This document shows positions 34,868 through 43,506 of a stretch of 64,000 nucleotides of DNA, one piece after another. Both the position numbers and the translations under genes were made by a program. Every line of letters begins with the position of its first letter. Within the stretch, counting starts at the first letter, position 1. Where the stretch lies: positions 62,001-126,000 of the forward strand of contig JBBRTV010000014.1 of assembly GCA_038243995.1 (NCBI GenBank), given 5' to 3'. The notes under the pieces are model-generated. The model did no database searches. It saw nothing but the letters and a program-made list of their open reading frames with translations, and was not told the origin of the DNA. This stretch comes from Scleromatobacter sp038243995 (GTDB lineage: Bacteria; Pseudomonadota; Gammaproteobacteria; Burkholderiales; Burkholderiaceae_C).

Positions 34868-35701
34868 ATGGACGGGTTCGCACCACCCCCAGGCGCGGGG
34901 GGCGCGTTCGAGACGCTGGCCGTCGCCGCGGCGCGCGGCGTGCTGCACGTGACGCTGAACCGGCCCGCCGTGCGCAATGCGATGTCGCTGCAGATGGTCG
35001 ACGAGTTGCGCGCGGTGCTGGCGCAGGCTGAGGCCGCCGGGGACGTGCGCATCCTCGTGCTGCGGGGCGCCGGCGGCCATTTCTGCGCGGGGGCCGACCT
35101 GAAGGACATGGGGAGCGCCCGCCAGCGCGAGATGGCGGGCGAGGCGGACGCCGTCGCCGACGTCAACGCCCGCTTCGGCGCGCTGTGCGTCGCGTTCGCA
35201 CGCACGGGCATCGCGACGATCGCGGTGCTCGAAGGTGCGGTGATGGGCGGCGGCCTGGGGCTGGCCTGCGTGGTCGACGTCGCGATCGCCGGGCGCGGCG
35301 CGCAGTTGCGCCTGCCCGAGACCGCGCTGGGCGTCGTGCCCGCGCAGATCGCCGCCTTCCTCGTCGAGCGCATCGGTCTGTCGCAGGCGCGACGACTCGC
35401 GGTGACGGGCGGCCGGCTGTCGGCCGACGAGGCGCTCGCGATCGGCCTCGTCCACGAGGTGCACGACGACGCCGCGCCGCTGGCCGCCGCGCTCGCGGCT
35501 TCGCTCGCGCAGATCCTGCGCTGCGCGCCCGGCGCGATCGCGGCGACGAAGGCGCTGATGGCGCGCGCGCAGCACACGCCCGCGGCCGATCTCGTCGACG
35601 ACGCGGCCCGCGTCTTCGCCCGCGCGGCCCGCGGGCCCGAAGGCACCGAGGGGATGACGGCGTTCCTGCAGAAGCGGGCGCCGAAATGGGCCGTCGAATG
35701 A
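34868..35701 (+). CDS. enoyl-CoA hydratase/isomerase family protein (AtuE/LiuC-like)
   Basis: 277-residue crotonase-fold enzyme that would hydrate the carboxylated glutaconyl-type CoA made by the carboxylase. The CoA-binding and oxyanion loops are FCAGADLKDMG and VMGGGLGLACVVDVAIAG, with RLPETALGVVPAQIAAFL next. The Glu in LPET corresponds to the second catalytic Glu of crotonase, while the first position is not obvious. The ATG follows the dehydrogenase stop directly, with no bases between, so translation is coupled. The order dehydrogenase-hydratase-biotin subunit is that of atuD-E-F. Confidence 0.9.
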   Translation: MDGFAPPPGAGGAFETLAVAAARGVLHVTLNRPAVRNAMSLQMVDELRAVLAQAEAAGDVRILVLRGAGGHFCAGADLKDMGSARQREMAGEADAVADVNARFGALCVAFARTGIATIAVLEGAVMGGGLGLACVVDVAIAGRGAQLRLPETALGVVPAQIAAFLVERIGLSQARRLAVTGGRLSADEALAIGLVHEVHDDAAPLAAALAASLAQILRCAPGAIAATKALMARAQHTPAADLVDDAARVFARAARGPEGTEGMTAFLQKRAPKWAVE

Positions 35702-35792
35702 GACATCCCGTGTCAACCTCCGCGCGCAGCAGTGCGCAGGCGGCGCTGCCAAAGGGCCGGATCCGCACAGTGCCCAGCAGGGAAGTCGCCCG

Positions 35793-37871
35793 ATGAATTT
35801 CAGCAAGATCCTGATCGCCAACCGCGGCGAGATCGCGTGCCGCGTGATGCGCAGCGCGCGCGCCCTGGGCTACCGCACCGTCGCGGTCTTCAGCGCGCCC
35901 GACGCCGAGTCGCCGCACGTCGGACTCGCCGACGAAGCGGTCGCCCTCGGCGGCGACACGGCGGCCGCCTCCTATCTGCGCATCGACGCCGTGCTGGCCG
36001 CTGCGCGGCGCAGCGGCGCCGACGCCGTGCATCCCGGCTACGGATTCCTCTCCGAGCGGGCCGACTTCGCCCGCGCCTGCGCGGATGCCGGACTCGTCTT
36101 CATCGGCCCGCCCGCCGCCGCCATCGAGGCGATGGGCGACAAGGCCGGAGCGAAGCGCCGCATGCTGGCCGCCGGGGTGCCCTGCGTGCCCGGCTACCTG
36201 GGCGACGATCCGTCCGACGACGCCTTCGCGGCCCACGCCGAGCGGCTCGGCTATCCCCTGCTGGTCAAGGCGGTGGCGGGCGGCGGCGGGCGCGGCATGC
36301 GCCTGGTGCAGTCGGCGGGCGAGCTCGGCGCGGCGCTCGCGGGCGCACGGCGCGAGGCGCAGGCCGCCTTCGGCGACGGCACGCTGATGCTCGAGCGCCT
36401 CGTCGCCGACGGTCGGCACATCGAGATTCAGGTCTTCGCCGACGTCCACGGCAACGCGATCCACCTGGGCGAGCGCGATTGCAGCGCGCAGCGACGCCGC
36501 CAGAAGGTGATCGAGGAGTCGCCGTCGCCCTTCGTCGACGCCGCGATGCGCGCGGCGATGGGCCGCGACGCGGTCGCCGCCGCGCAGGCCGTCGGCTATG
36601 TCGGCGCCGGCACGGTGGAGTTCATCGTCGACGCGCAGCGCCGCCACTACTTCCTCGAGATGAACACCCGGCTCCAGGTCGAGCATCCGGTGACCGAATG
36701 CGTGACGGGGCTGGACCTCGTCGAGTGGCAGTTGCGCATCGCCGGCGGACAGTCCTTGCCGTTGCGCCAGGACGAGATCCGCTGGACCGGCCACGCGATC
36801 GAGGCGCGCCTGTATGCCGAGGATCCGTACGACGGCTTCGCGCCGCAGACCGGCCGCATCGGCCACTGGCGCCCCGCGCGCGCGCTGCGCGCCGGTCGCG
36901 CGAGCGCGGGCACGCAGGGCCTGCCCGAGACGACGCCGGCCTCGGTGCGCATCGACGACGGCATCGTCGAAGGCGGCATCGTCTCGCCCTGGTACGACGC
37001 CATGCTGGCCAAGGTCATCGTGCACGGGCGCGACCGCGAGGATGCCTTGCGGCGCCTCGCCGCGGCGCTGGAAGACACGCCCTTGCTGGGCGTGACGACC
37101 AACGGCCGCTATCTGCGCGACCTCGCGCGCCATCCCGATTTCGTCGCGGCCGCGGTCACCACCCGGCGCCTCGACGACTGGGTCGCGCAAGGCGCGCCGA
37201 TCAACCGCCGCCCGGCGCCGACGGACGAGGACTGGGTCGTCGCCGCCGCGTTGCGCGCGCAGTCGACCCAGCCGGCGCAGGCGGCGCCCACCCTGGGCCC
37301 GCGCGCCGCGAGCATCGCGTCGCGGGGCCTCGCCCTGGCGTGTCGCGATGCGACGCGCGCGCTGCATGTCGAGGTGCTGGCCGCGTCGCGCGACGCGGGC
37401 GGCGCCGGCGGCGCCGTGCCGGCGCGCGCGATCGACGTCCACGTCGAAGGCCGCACCTGGCACGTGCGCCTGCACGAACCGGACGCCGACGGTTGGCGCA
37501 GCGTCGAAGTCGACGGCCTGCGCCGGCACGTGCTCGCGTGGAACGAGCCCGAGCGCGTCCACGTGGTGCGCGACGCCGCGGTGCATGTGTTCACGCAGCC
37601 GTCGCCCATCCCGCAGCCCGACGCGACGGCGGCCGCGCGCTGCGCGCGTGCACCGGTGGCCGGCGTCGTCGCGCAGCTTGCGGTGCAGGTGGGCGAGCGC
37701 GTGGCCGCCGGCCAGCCGCTGGCCTGCGTCGAGGCGATGAAGATGGAGATGTGGCTCAACGCCGCGGCGCCCGGCGTCGTCCGCGCGGTGCACGTCGCGT
37801 TGCGCGACATCGTGGCGTCCGGCGCGTTGCTCGTCGAGATCGACCTCGACGTCGAACCCGCGGGCAGTTGA
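35793..37871 (+). CDS. acyl-CoA carboxylase alpha subunit, biotin carboxylase + BCCP (AtuF/LiuD-like)
   Basis: 692-residue biotin-dependent carboxylase subunit. The N-terminal biotin carboxylase (about 1-450) has ILIANRGEIACRVMRSAR, the ATP-grasp GGGGRGMRLVQS, the CO2-site ERDCSAQRRRQKVIEE and FLEMNTRLQVEHPVTE. A middle BT domain joins it to a biotinyl domain whose Lys is at about 650 in VEAMKMEMWLN. It partners the beta subunit encoded 2.1 kb upstream. Size and layout fit methylcrotonyl-/geranyl-CoA carboxylase alpha rather than two-piece acetyl-CoA carboxylase. It begins 91 bases after the hydratase gene. Confidence 0.94.
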   Translation: MNFSKILIANRGEIACRVMRSARALGYRTVAVFSAPDAESPHVGLADEAVALGGDTAAASYLRIDAVLAAARRSGADAVHPGYGFLSERADFARACADAGLVFIGPPAAAIEAMGDKAGAKRRMLAAGVPCVPGYLGDDPSDDAFAAHAERLGYPLLVKAVAGGGGRGMRLVQSAGELGAALAGARREAQAAFGDGTLMLERLVADGRHIEIQVFADVHGNAIHLGERDCSAQRRRQKVIEESPSPFVDAAMRAAMGRDAVAAAQAVGYVGAGTVEFIVDAQRRHYFLEMNTRLQVEHPVTECVTGLDLVEWQLRIAGGQSLPLRQDEIRWTGHAIEARLYAEDPYDGFAPQTGRIGHWRPARALRAGRASAGTQGLPETTPASVRIDDGIVEGGIVSPWYDAMLAKVIVHGRDREDALRRLAAALEDTPLLGVTTNGRYLRDLARHPDFVAAAVTTRRLDDWVAQGAPINRRPAPTDEDWVVAAALRAQSTQPAQAAPTLGPRAASIASRGLALACRDATRALHVEVLAASRDAGGAGGAVPARAIDVHVEGRTWHVRLHEPDADGWRSVEVDGLRRHVLAWNEPERVHVVRDAAVHVFTQPSPIPQPDATAAARCARAPVAGVVAQLAVQVGERVAAGQPLACVEAMKMEMWLNAAAPGVVRAVHVALRDIVASGALLVEIDLDVEPAGS

Positions 37872-38001
37872 TGGCCCGCGCCGCCCTTGCACCGCGGGGA
37901 AGGTTCCGGACACGTCCCGGAAAGCCGGCCCTCGGCCCCGATGAACCCCATGCCAACCGTCGTGCGCGCCGCCGCGGCGACACCAGGAAGCGAGAACCCC
38001 G

Positions 38002-38871
38002 ATGAACGAAGCCATCCTCACCTGCGCATTGACCGGCGTACTGACCGATCCCTCGCAGCACCCGGTGCCCGTGACGGCGGCGCAGATGGCCGCCGAGGCG
38101 CGCGACGCGTTCAATGCGGGCGCGTCCGTCATGCACGTGCACGTGCGTCGCCAGGAGGCCGGCATGGGTCACCTGCCGTCGTGGGATCCCGACGTCGCGG
38201 AAGACGTCTGCGGCGCGATCCGGGCGGCGTGTCCGGGCGTGATCGTCAACCTGACGACGGGCGTGCTCGGCAAGGACATCGAGGGGCCCCTGGCGTGCAT
38301 CCGCCGCGTGCGCCCGGAGATCGCGGCCTGCAACGCGGGCAGCCTCAACTACCTGAAGCTGCGCTCGGACGGACGCTGGGCATGGCCGCCGATGGTGTTC
38401 GACAACCCGGTGGCGAAAGTGCAGCAGTTCCTCGACGCGATGGAGGAAGTGGGCGCGCATCCCGAGTTCGAGTGCTTCGACGTCGGCATCGTCCGCTCGG
38501 TCGGCATGTACCTGAAGACAGGCATGCTGAAGCCGACCATGGGGACGCCGGAATACAACCTGGTCATGGGCGTCGCCTCGGGCATGCCTTGCGACGCCGA
38601 CCTGCTCGTGCTGCTGCCGCGCTGGATCGCGCCGGGCGCGGTGTGGCAGGCCACGTTGATCGGTCGCGAGGAGATCTGGCCCGTGCACCAGAAGACCGCC
38701 GAGCTCGGCGGCATGCTGCGCACGGGTCTCGAAGACAGCTTCTACCTGCCCGACGGCGAACGCGCGACCGGCAACGGGCCGATGATCGCGGCGCTCGCCC
38801 AGTGCGCCGAACGGGCGGGACGATCCATCGCGACGCCGGCGCAGGCGAGGGCGCTGCTCGGCTTGCGCTGA
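38002..38871 (+). CDS. DUF849 beta-keto acid cleavage enzyme (BKACE)
   Basis: 289-residue TIM-barrel Zn enzyme of the BKACE family, which condenses a beta-keto acid with acetyl-CoA to give acetoacetate plus a new CoA ester. The metal-binding HxH is in ASVMHVHVRRQE, and the conserved Glu is in RTGLEDSFYL; NLTTGVLG and GSLNYLK are further family marks. It is 130 bases after the carboxylase alpha gene and is probably the last gene of the operon. In liu clusters this place is usually held by an HMG-CoA lyase, which is absent here. The substrate is unknown. Confidence 0.88.
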   Translation: MNEAILTCALTGVLTDPSQHPVPVTAAQMAAEARDAFNAGASVMHVHVRRQEAGMGHLPSWDPDVAEDVCGAIRAACPGVIVNLTTGVLGKDIEGPLACIRRVRPEIAACNAGSLNYLKLRSDGRWAWPPMVFDNPVAKVQQFLDAMEEVGAHPEFECFDVGIVRSVGMYLKTGMLKPTMGTPEYNLVMGVASGMPCDADLLVLLPRWIAPGAVWQATLIGREEIWPVHQKTAELGGMLRTGLEDSFYLPDGERATGNGPMIAALAQCAERAGRSIATPAQARALLGLR

Positions 38872-38882
38872 GCATCTCGCCG

Positions 38883-38901
38883 GCGCTGGGCAGTCCAGCG
38901 C
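38883..38901. terminator. hairpin between convergent BKACE and PilZ genes
   Basis: A seven-base perfect stem (GCGCTGG and complement) with a five-base loop sits in the 70-base gap between the convergent stops, 11 bases after the BKACE stop. It may serve both directions. No U-tract is seen. Confidence 0.5.
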
Positions 38902-38941
38902 ATTCCTGACGCGCCCGCGAGATCGCGGCGCGCAACCGCGA

Positions 38942-39370
38942 TCATTTCCGCAGTCGCCGGATCCACTTGTTCAACAGCTCGCGCGACTCTTCCGGCAGCG
39001 TCACCCACATGCCGCCGCAGCAGATGTCGGGGCCCTGCAGCACCATGTAGGTCGTCTTGATCGTGCCGGTCACCGGGGTGATCCTGGTGGGCTCGTGCAA
39101 GCCGGGCACGCCCATCGCGAATTTCAGCACGCTGGCGGCGGGGATGTTGACGGTCGTCAGCAGGCCCACCCCGCTTTCCGACAGGTCGCGCACGCGCAGC
39201 TCGATCACCTTGCCGCTCGGAATCTGCACGCGGGCCGGCCACGAGACCTTGACGCGTTGCTCCTTGCGGCCTTCGGGGGAGACGTGGGGAGCGGCGGTCG
39301 GAAATACGGGGGAGGGCGTCGACGCGGGGGCGTCGAACAAGGCATCGGCGTCGTCGGACGAAATCGGCAT
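38942..39370 (-). CDS. PilZ-domain protein (putative c-di-GMP receptor)
   Basis: 142-residue single-domain protein. The c-di-GMP-binding motifs are present: RKEQR (RxxxR) at about 35-39 and DLSESGVG (D/NxSxxG) about 25 residues later, followed by the beta-barrel strand LKFAMGVPGLHE. The N-terminal 30 residues are a disordered Ser/Pro/Ala stretch. Function is probably to pass c-di-GMP level to a partner. Its gene lies 12 bases after the ABC exporter on the same strand, so co-transcription suggests a link to that exporter or simply to surface traits. Confidence 0.85.
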   Translation of the reverse strand: MPISSDDADALFDAPASTPSPVFPTAAPHVSPEGRKEQRVKVSWPARVQIPSGKVIELRVRDLSESGVGLLTTVNIPAASVLKFAMGVPGLHEPTRITPVTGTIKTTYMVLQGPDICCGGMWVTLPEESRELLNKWIRRLRK

Positions 39371-39382
39371 GATGGATGGATT

Positions 39383-41242
39383 TCAGGCTGCGGCCGGTTG
39401 CGTCGAGGCAATCGGCTGGATGGGATGCGGGGTATGGAACTGCATTCTGGCAAGTCTGGCATACAGTCCTTCCCGATGCATCAGTTCGAGGTGGGTTCCC
39501 TGCTCGACGATGCGGCCCTGGTCCATCACGACGATGCGGTCGGCCTTCTGGACGGTGGCCAGGCGGTGGGCGATGACGAGCGTCGTGCGGTCGGCCATCG
39601 CGGCCTCGAGCGCGGCCTGCACCATGCGTTCGCTCTCGGCGTCCAGGGCGCTCGTCGCTTCGTCGAGCAGCAGCAGCGGCGGGTTCTTGAGCATCGCGCG
39701 AGCGATCGCGATCCGCTGGCGCTGGCCGCCCGACAGGCGCACGCCGCGCTCGCCGAGAAAGGTCTGGTAGCCCTCCGGCAGCCGCAGGATGAATTCGTCC
39801 GCGAAGGCGGCACGCGCGGCCGCGATGACCTCGTCGTCGCTCGCATCGGGGCGGCCGTAGCGGATGTTCTCGAGCGCATTGGCCGAGAACACGGTGCTGT
39901 CCTGGGGCACGATGCCGATGCGCGCGCGCAACTCGCCCAGCGTGGTCTCGCGCACATCGGTGCCGTCGACCAGCACGGTGCCGGAACCGGTGTCGTAGAA
40001 ACGCAGCAGGAGCTGGAACACCGTGCTCTTGCCGGCGCCGCTGGGCCCGACGAGCGCTACCGTCTCGCCCGGCTTCACCACCAGCGAGAAGTCGCTCAGC
40101 GCCGGCTGCAGCGGTCGCGACGGATAGTTGAAGTCGACATGGCGCAGCTCCAGCGAAGAGCCGGCGCGGGTCGGGGGCAGTTGCCGCGGGACGACCGGAT
40201 CCACCACCGGTGACACCGCGGCCAGGAGCTCCATCAGGCGTTCCGTCGCGCCCGCGGCGCGCAGCAGGTCGCCGTAGACTTCCGACAGCACCGCCACGCT
40301 GCTCACCAGCAGCATCACGTAGACGACCGTCTCGCCCAGGTGGCCGGCCGTGATGTCGCCGTGCACCACCGCCTGCGTGCCCTGGTAGAGGCCCCACAGC
40401 AGCGCGCCGAAGGTGGCGCTGATGATGAAGGCGACCAGCAGGGAGCGCACCAGCGTGCGCTTGCGGGCGGTTTCGAAGGCGTGTTCCGTCGACACCTCGA
40501 AGCGCGCCGCTTCGCGGCCCTCCTGCGTGTAGCTCTGCACCACCGGGATCGCATTGAGCACCTCGGCCGCGATCGCGCTCGAGTCGGCGATCCGGTCCTG
40601 GCTGGCACGGCTGAGCTTGCGCACGCGCCGCCCGAAGAACATCGACGGCGCGACGACCAGCAGCAGGATGCCCAGCACCTGCGTCATCACGTAGGGATTC
40701 GTCACGACCAGCATCACCAGCGCGCCGGCCCCCATCACGGCGTTGCGCAGCCCCATCGACAGGCTCGAGCCGACCACCTGCTGCACGAGGGTGGTGTCGG
40801 TCGTCAGTCGGGAGAGCACCTCGCCGGTGGCGTTGGTCTCGAAGAAGGCCGGGCTCTGGCGCACCACGTGTGCATAGACCGCGGAGCGCAGGTCGGCAGT
40901 CACGCGCTCGCCGAGCCAGGTCACCGAGTAGAAGCGCAGTGCCGAGAACACGCCGAGCGCCACGCCGACGCCGAACAGCGCGAGAAAGTGCTCTCGCAGC
41001 GCCATCACGCGGGCGCCGTTCGCCGCGCCCGCAGCGACGCCCGCGGTCGCGCCGCCGGACGAGGTCAGCCCGCCGTCGATCAGCGAGCGCAGCGCGACCG
41101 GGAAGGCCAGCGTCGTCACCGCCGCGCAGATCAGGAACACGACCGCGGCCGCGATGCGGCCGCGATACGGGCGAAGAAACGGCACGAGGCCGGACAGCGA
41201 GCGCGGCGAGGCCGCCTTCGCGCGATCGGAGGGAGAGGTCAT
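39383..41242 (-). CDS. ABC exporter, fused permease-ATPase (MsbA/LmrA-like)
   Basis: 619-residue half-transporter that works as a homodimer to export a lipid, drug or peptide. Six N-terminal membrane helices (about 30-340) contain the intracellular-loop region DLRSAVYAHVVRQSPAFFE. The ATPase has Walker A VGPSGAGKST, Q-loop IVPQDSTVFSANALENI, signature RLSGGQRQRIAIARA, Walker B LLLLDEATSALDAES and the switch His in IAHRLATVQ. The substrate is not predictable. It is divergent from the marR-efflux operon across a 122-base region with an inverted repeat, so it may be under the same MarR regulator. Confidence 0.93.
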   Translation of the reverse strand: MTSPSDRAKAASPRSLSGLVPFLRPYRGRIAAAVVFLICAAVTTLAFPVALRSLIDGGLTSSGGATAGVAAGAANGARVMALREHFLALFGVGVALGVFSALRFYSVTWLGERVTADLRSAVYAHVVRQSPAFFETNATGEVLSRLTTDTTLVQQVVGSSLSMGLRNAVMGAGALVMLVVTNPYVMTQVLGILLLVVAPSMFFGRRVRKLSRASQDRIADSSAIAAEVLNAIPVVQSYTQEGREAARFEVSTEHAFETARKRTLVRSLLVAFIISATFGALLWGLYQGTQAVVHGDITAGHLGETVVYVMLLVSSVAVLSEVYGDLLRAAGATERLMELLAAVSPVVDPVVPRQLPPTRAGSSLELRHVDFNYPSRPLQPALSDFSLVVKPGETVALVGPSGAGKSTVFQLLLRFYDTGSGTVLVDGTDVRETTLGELRARIGIVPQDSTVFSANALENIRYGRPDASDDEVIAAARAAFADEFILRLPEGYQTFLGERGVRLSGGQRQRIAIARAMLKNPPLLLLDEATSALDAESERMVQAALEAAMADRTTLVIAHRLATVQKADRIVVMDQGRIVEQGTHLELMHREGLYARLARMQFHTPHPIQPIASTQPAAA

Positions 41243-41323
41243 GCACCGAGTCTACGCATTCATTGCGACCTCGCTGAGCGCTACAAAGGGTATTCCCCCA
41301 CGAAATCAGAGCCTATTCAATGA

Positions 41324-41350
41324 TTGTTAGGGCATTCACTGCCTAAGCAA
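41324..41350. promoter_or_regulatory. inverted repeat, candidate MarR operator
   Basis: Within the divergent region the arms TTGTTAGG (41324-41331) and CCTAAGCAA (41342-41350) form an imperfect inverted repeat; the perfect core is TTAGG-N10-CCTAA. The region is distinctly richer in A+T than its surroundings. MarR proteins bind such sites of about 20-27 bases, often next to their own gene, which starts at 41365. A TATATT at 41352-41357 is so close to the ATG that a transcript from it would be nearly leaderless. Confidence 0.5.
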
Positions 41351-41364
41351 GTATATTTGCGGCC

Positions 41365-41874
41365 ATGTCACGAAACGCCGATTCCCCGCCGAACGCCGAC
41401 TTCTACTCGGCGCAGACCTACCGACAGGAGGAGAGCGTCGGAGCCGCCATGAAGGGCGTGATGAACTCGATCTCCCACCAGGTGGATCGCCGCCTCGTCG
41501 CGCACGACCTGACCCACGCGCAATGGGTGCCGCTGTTCAAGCTCGCGCACGGCGAGTGCGGCACCGTCGCCGAACTCGCCCGGACGCTGCAGAGCGACCC
41601 CGGCGCGATGACGCGCGCCCTCGATCGCCTCGAAGCCAAGGGTCTCGTCGCCCGCGTCCGCTCGAGCGAGGACCGCCGTGTCGTGAACCTGGAACTGACC
41701 GACGCCGGCCGCGAAGTCGCCGCCGTGGTTCCCGCCGTGCTGGCCGAGGTGCTCAACCTGCACCTGGCCGGCTTCACCGAAGCCGAGTGGCGCAGCCTGC
41801 TGGGCATGCTTGGACGCATGCGCGCCAACGGCGACGCGCTACGCGCCGCCGGCAACGCAGCGACCCCCGACTGA
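41365..41874 (+). CDS. MarR-family transcriptional regulator
   Basis: 169-residue winged-helix regulator, presumably repressing the efflux operon it heads. The recognition helix and wing are GTVAELARTLQSDPGAMTRA, LDRLEAKGLVARVRSSEDRR and VVNLELTDAGREVA, with the conserved wing Asp-Arg. Extra N-terminal residues (1-25) are polar. It is seven to nine bases ahead of the outer-membrane factor gene and in one operon with EmrA/EmrB, the standard layout emrR-like. The inverted repeat just upstream is the likely operator, and de-repression by drug-like ligands is expected for the family. Confidence 0.93.
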   Translation: MSRNADSPPNADFYSAQTYRQEESVGAAMKGVMNSISHQVDRRLVAHDLTHAQWVPLFKLAHGECGTVAELARTLQSDPGAMTRALDRLEAKGLVARVRSSEDRRVVNLELTDAGREVAAVVPAVLAEVLNLHLAGFTEAEWRSLLGMLGRMRANGDALRAAGNAATPD

Positions 41875-41883
41875 AAGATCACC

Positions 41884-43506
41884 ATGCCCTGCGACCACCA
41901 ACAACAAGCCTGCCCGCGCCGCGCCGATGCGCAAGCCCGCAGCGGCGAAACGCCCGGCGAGGCGCGTCCCGGGCGCGACCGCCAGCGTCGCGGCGTCGAG
42001 ATCGACTTGCCGCGCCTCATGTCGGCCGGCACCCTGGCGCTCGCCGTGGCGTCCGCCGCGGTGCTGATGCTGGCCGGCTGCGCATCCCCCGGCACGCAGG
42101 CGCCCCCGGCACTCGCGCGCGACCCTGCATCGGTCGGCCTGCCGGCGGACCGCGCGACGACCGCCGTCGACGCCCGGTGGTGGCACCAGTTCGGCGACGC
42201 GCAGCTCGACGCGCTCGTCGACAAGGCGCTCGCCGACTCGCCCAGCATCGCCGTGGCGGCGGCGCGCATGGCGCGTGCCCGGTCGGTGGTCGACGCGACG
42301 CATGGCGCCGACCTGCCGCAGGTCGGGCTCGAGGCGTCGCTCAATCGCCAGCGCCTGACCGGGAACGGCCTGTACCCGCCGCCGTACGCGGGCAGCGTGT
42401 TCAACACCGGCAATGCGCAGCTCGACCTGAGCTGGGCGCCCGACTTCTTCGGCCGCCGCCGCGCCGACCTCGAAGCCGCCATCGGCAGCGCGCGCGCCGC
42501 GCGCGTCGACGCCGATGTGGCCGCGCAGCAGCTCGCCACGCAGGTCGTGCGTGCCTACCTCGCGCTCGCCCGCCTGGAAAGCCAGCGCGACGTGGCGCAG
42601 CACACGCTGGCCCAGCGCACGAAAATGCTCTCCCTGACGCAGCAGCGGGTGCAGGCGGGCCTGGATACGGTCGTCGAACTGCGCCAGGGCGAGGGCGCCT
42701 TGCCCGACACCCGCGCGCAGATCGAATCGCTGGACGAGCAGATCGCCCTGTCGCGCCACCTGCTGGCCGCGTTGAGCGCGCAGGCCCCGCAGGCGCTGGA
42801 TGCGCTCGCGCCCACGCTGGCGCAACTGCACGTGGCGTCGCAACCGGCCGTGCTGGGCGCCGACCTGATCGCGCGGCGGCCGGAAATCGCCGCCGCGCTG
42901 GCGCGCGTCGAGGCCGCGACGCACCAGGTCGAATCGCAGCGCACGCGCTTCTACCCGGACATCAACATCACCGGCTTCTTCGGATTCAATGCGATCGGCC
43001 TGGGCAAGCTGACGGACATCGGCAGCCGCGACTGGGGCGTCGGCCCGGCGCTGCACCTGCCCATCTTCGAAGGCGGCCAGCTGCGCGCCGAGCTCAGGGG
43101 CAAGGCCGCCGACCGCGACGCCGCGATCCAGGCCTACAACCAGCAGGTCATCGATGCCGTGCGCGAAGCCGCCGACGCCGCCAGCTCCGCCGCCTCGGTG
43201 GCGCGCCAGCAGGCGCAGCAGTCCCAGGCGCTGGCCAGCGCGCAGAGCAGCTACCAGTTCGCGCAGGATCGCTATGCGCAGGGCCTCGGCAACGCGCTGA
43301 TCGTGCTGAACGCGGAAACCCAGACGCTCGCGCAGCGCCGCCTCGACGTCGACCTGCAGTACCGCGCGCTCGACGTCCAGGCCCAGTTGATGAAGGCGCT
43401 CGGCGGCGGCTGGAAGGCCGACCCGACGCCCACCCATGCGCCTGCCGCGGCGGCTTCCGCGCCGTCGAACACCGCCGCCAGGAACGACAACCTCACGCCC
43501 GCATGA
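41884..43506 (+). CDS. efflux outer-membrane lipoprotein (NodT/OprM family)
   Basis: 540-residue outer-membrane channel. A long Arg/Gln-rich N-terminus precedes a lipoprotein signal (MSAGTLALAVASAAVLMLAG then Cys), so the natural start may be the ATG at 42019 (MSAGTL) rather than 41884; neither has a good ribosome site. OEP repeats follow with WWHQFGDAQLDALVDKAL and GADLIARRPEIAAALARV. It pairs with the EmrA adaptor and EmrB pump downstream and overlaps the adaptor start by four bases (ATGA). The C-terminal Ala/Pro-rich tail (about 510-540) is unusual. Confidence 0.9.
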   Translation: MPCDHQQQACPRRADAQARSGETPGEARPGRDRQRRGVEIDLPRLMSAGTLALAVASAAVLMLAGCASPGTQAPPALARDPASVGLPADRATTAVDARWWHQFGDAQLDALVDKALADSPSIAVAAARMARARSVVDATHGADLPQVGLEASLNRQRLTGNGLYPPPYAGSVFNTGNAQLDLSWAPDFFGRRRADLEAAIGSARAARVDADVAAQQLATQVVRAYLALARLESQRDVAQHTLAQRTKMLSLTQQRVQAGLDTVVELRQGEGALPDTRAQIESLDEQIALSRHLLAALSAQAPQALDALAPTLAQLHVASQPAVLGADLIARRPEIAAALARVEAATHQVESQRTRFYPDINITGFFGFNAIGLGKLTDIGSRDWGVGPALHLPIFEGGQLRAELRGKAADRDAAIQAYNQQVIDAVREAADAASSAASVARQQAQQSQALASAQSSYQFAQDRYAQGLGNALIVLNAETQTLAQRRLDVDLQYRALDVQAQLMKALGGGWKADPTPTHAPAAAASAPSNTAARNDNLTPA

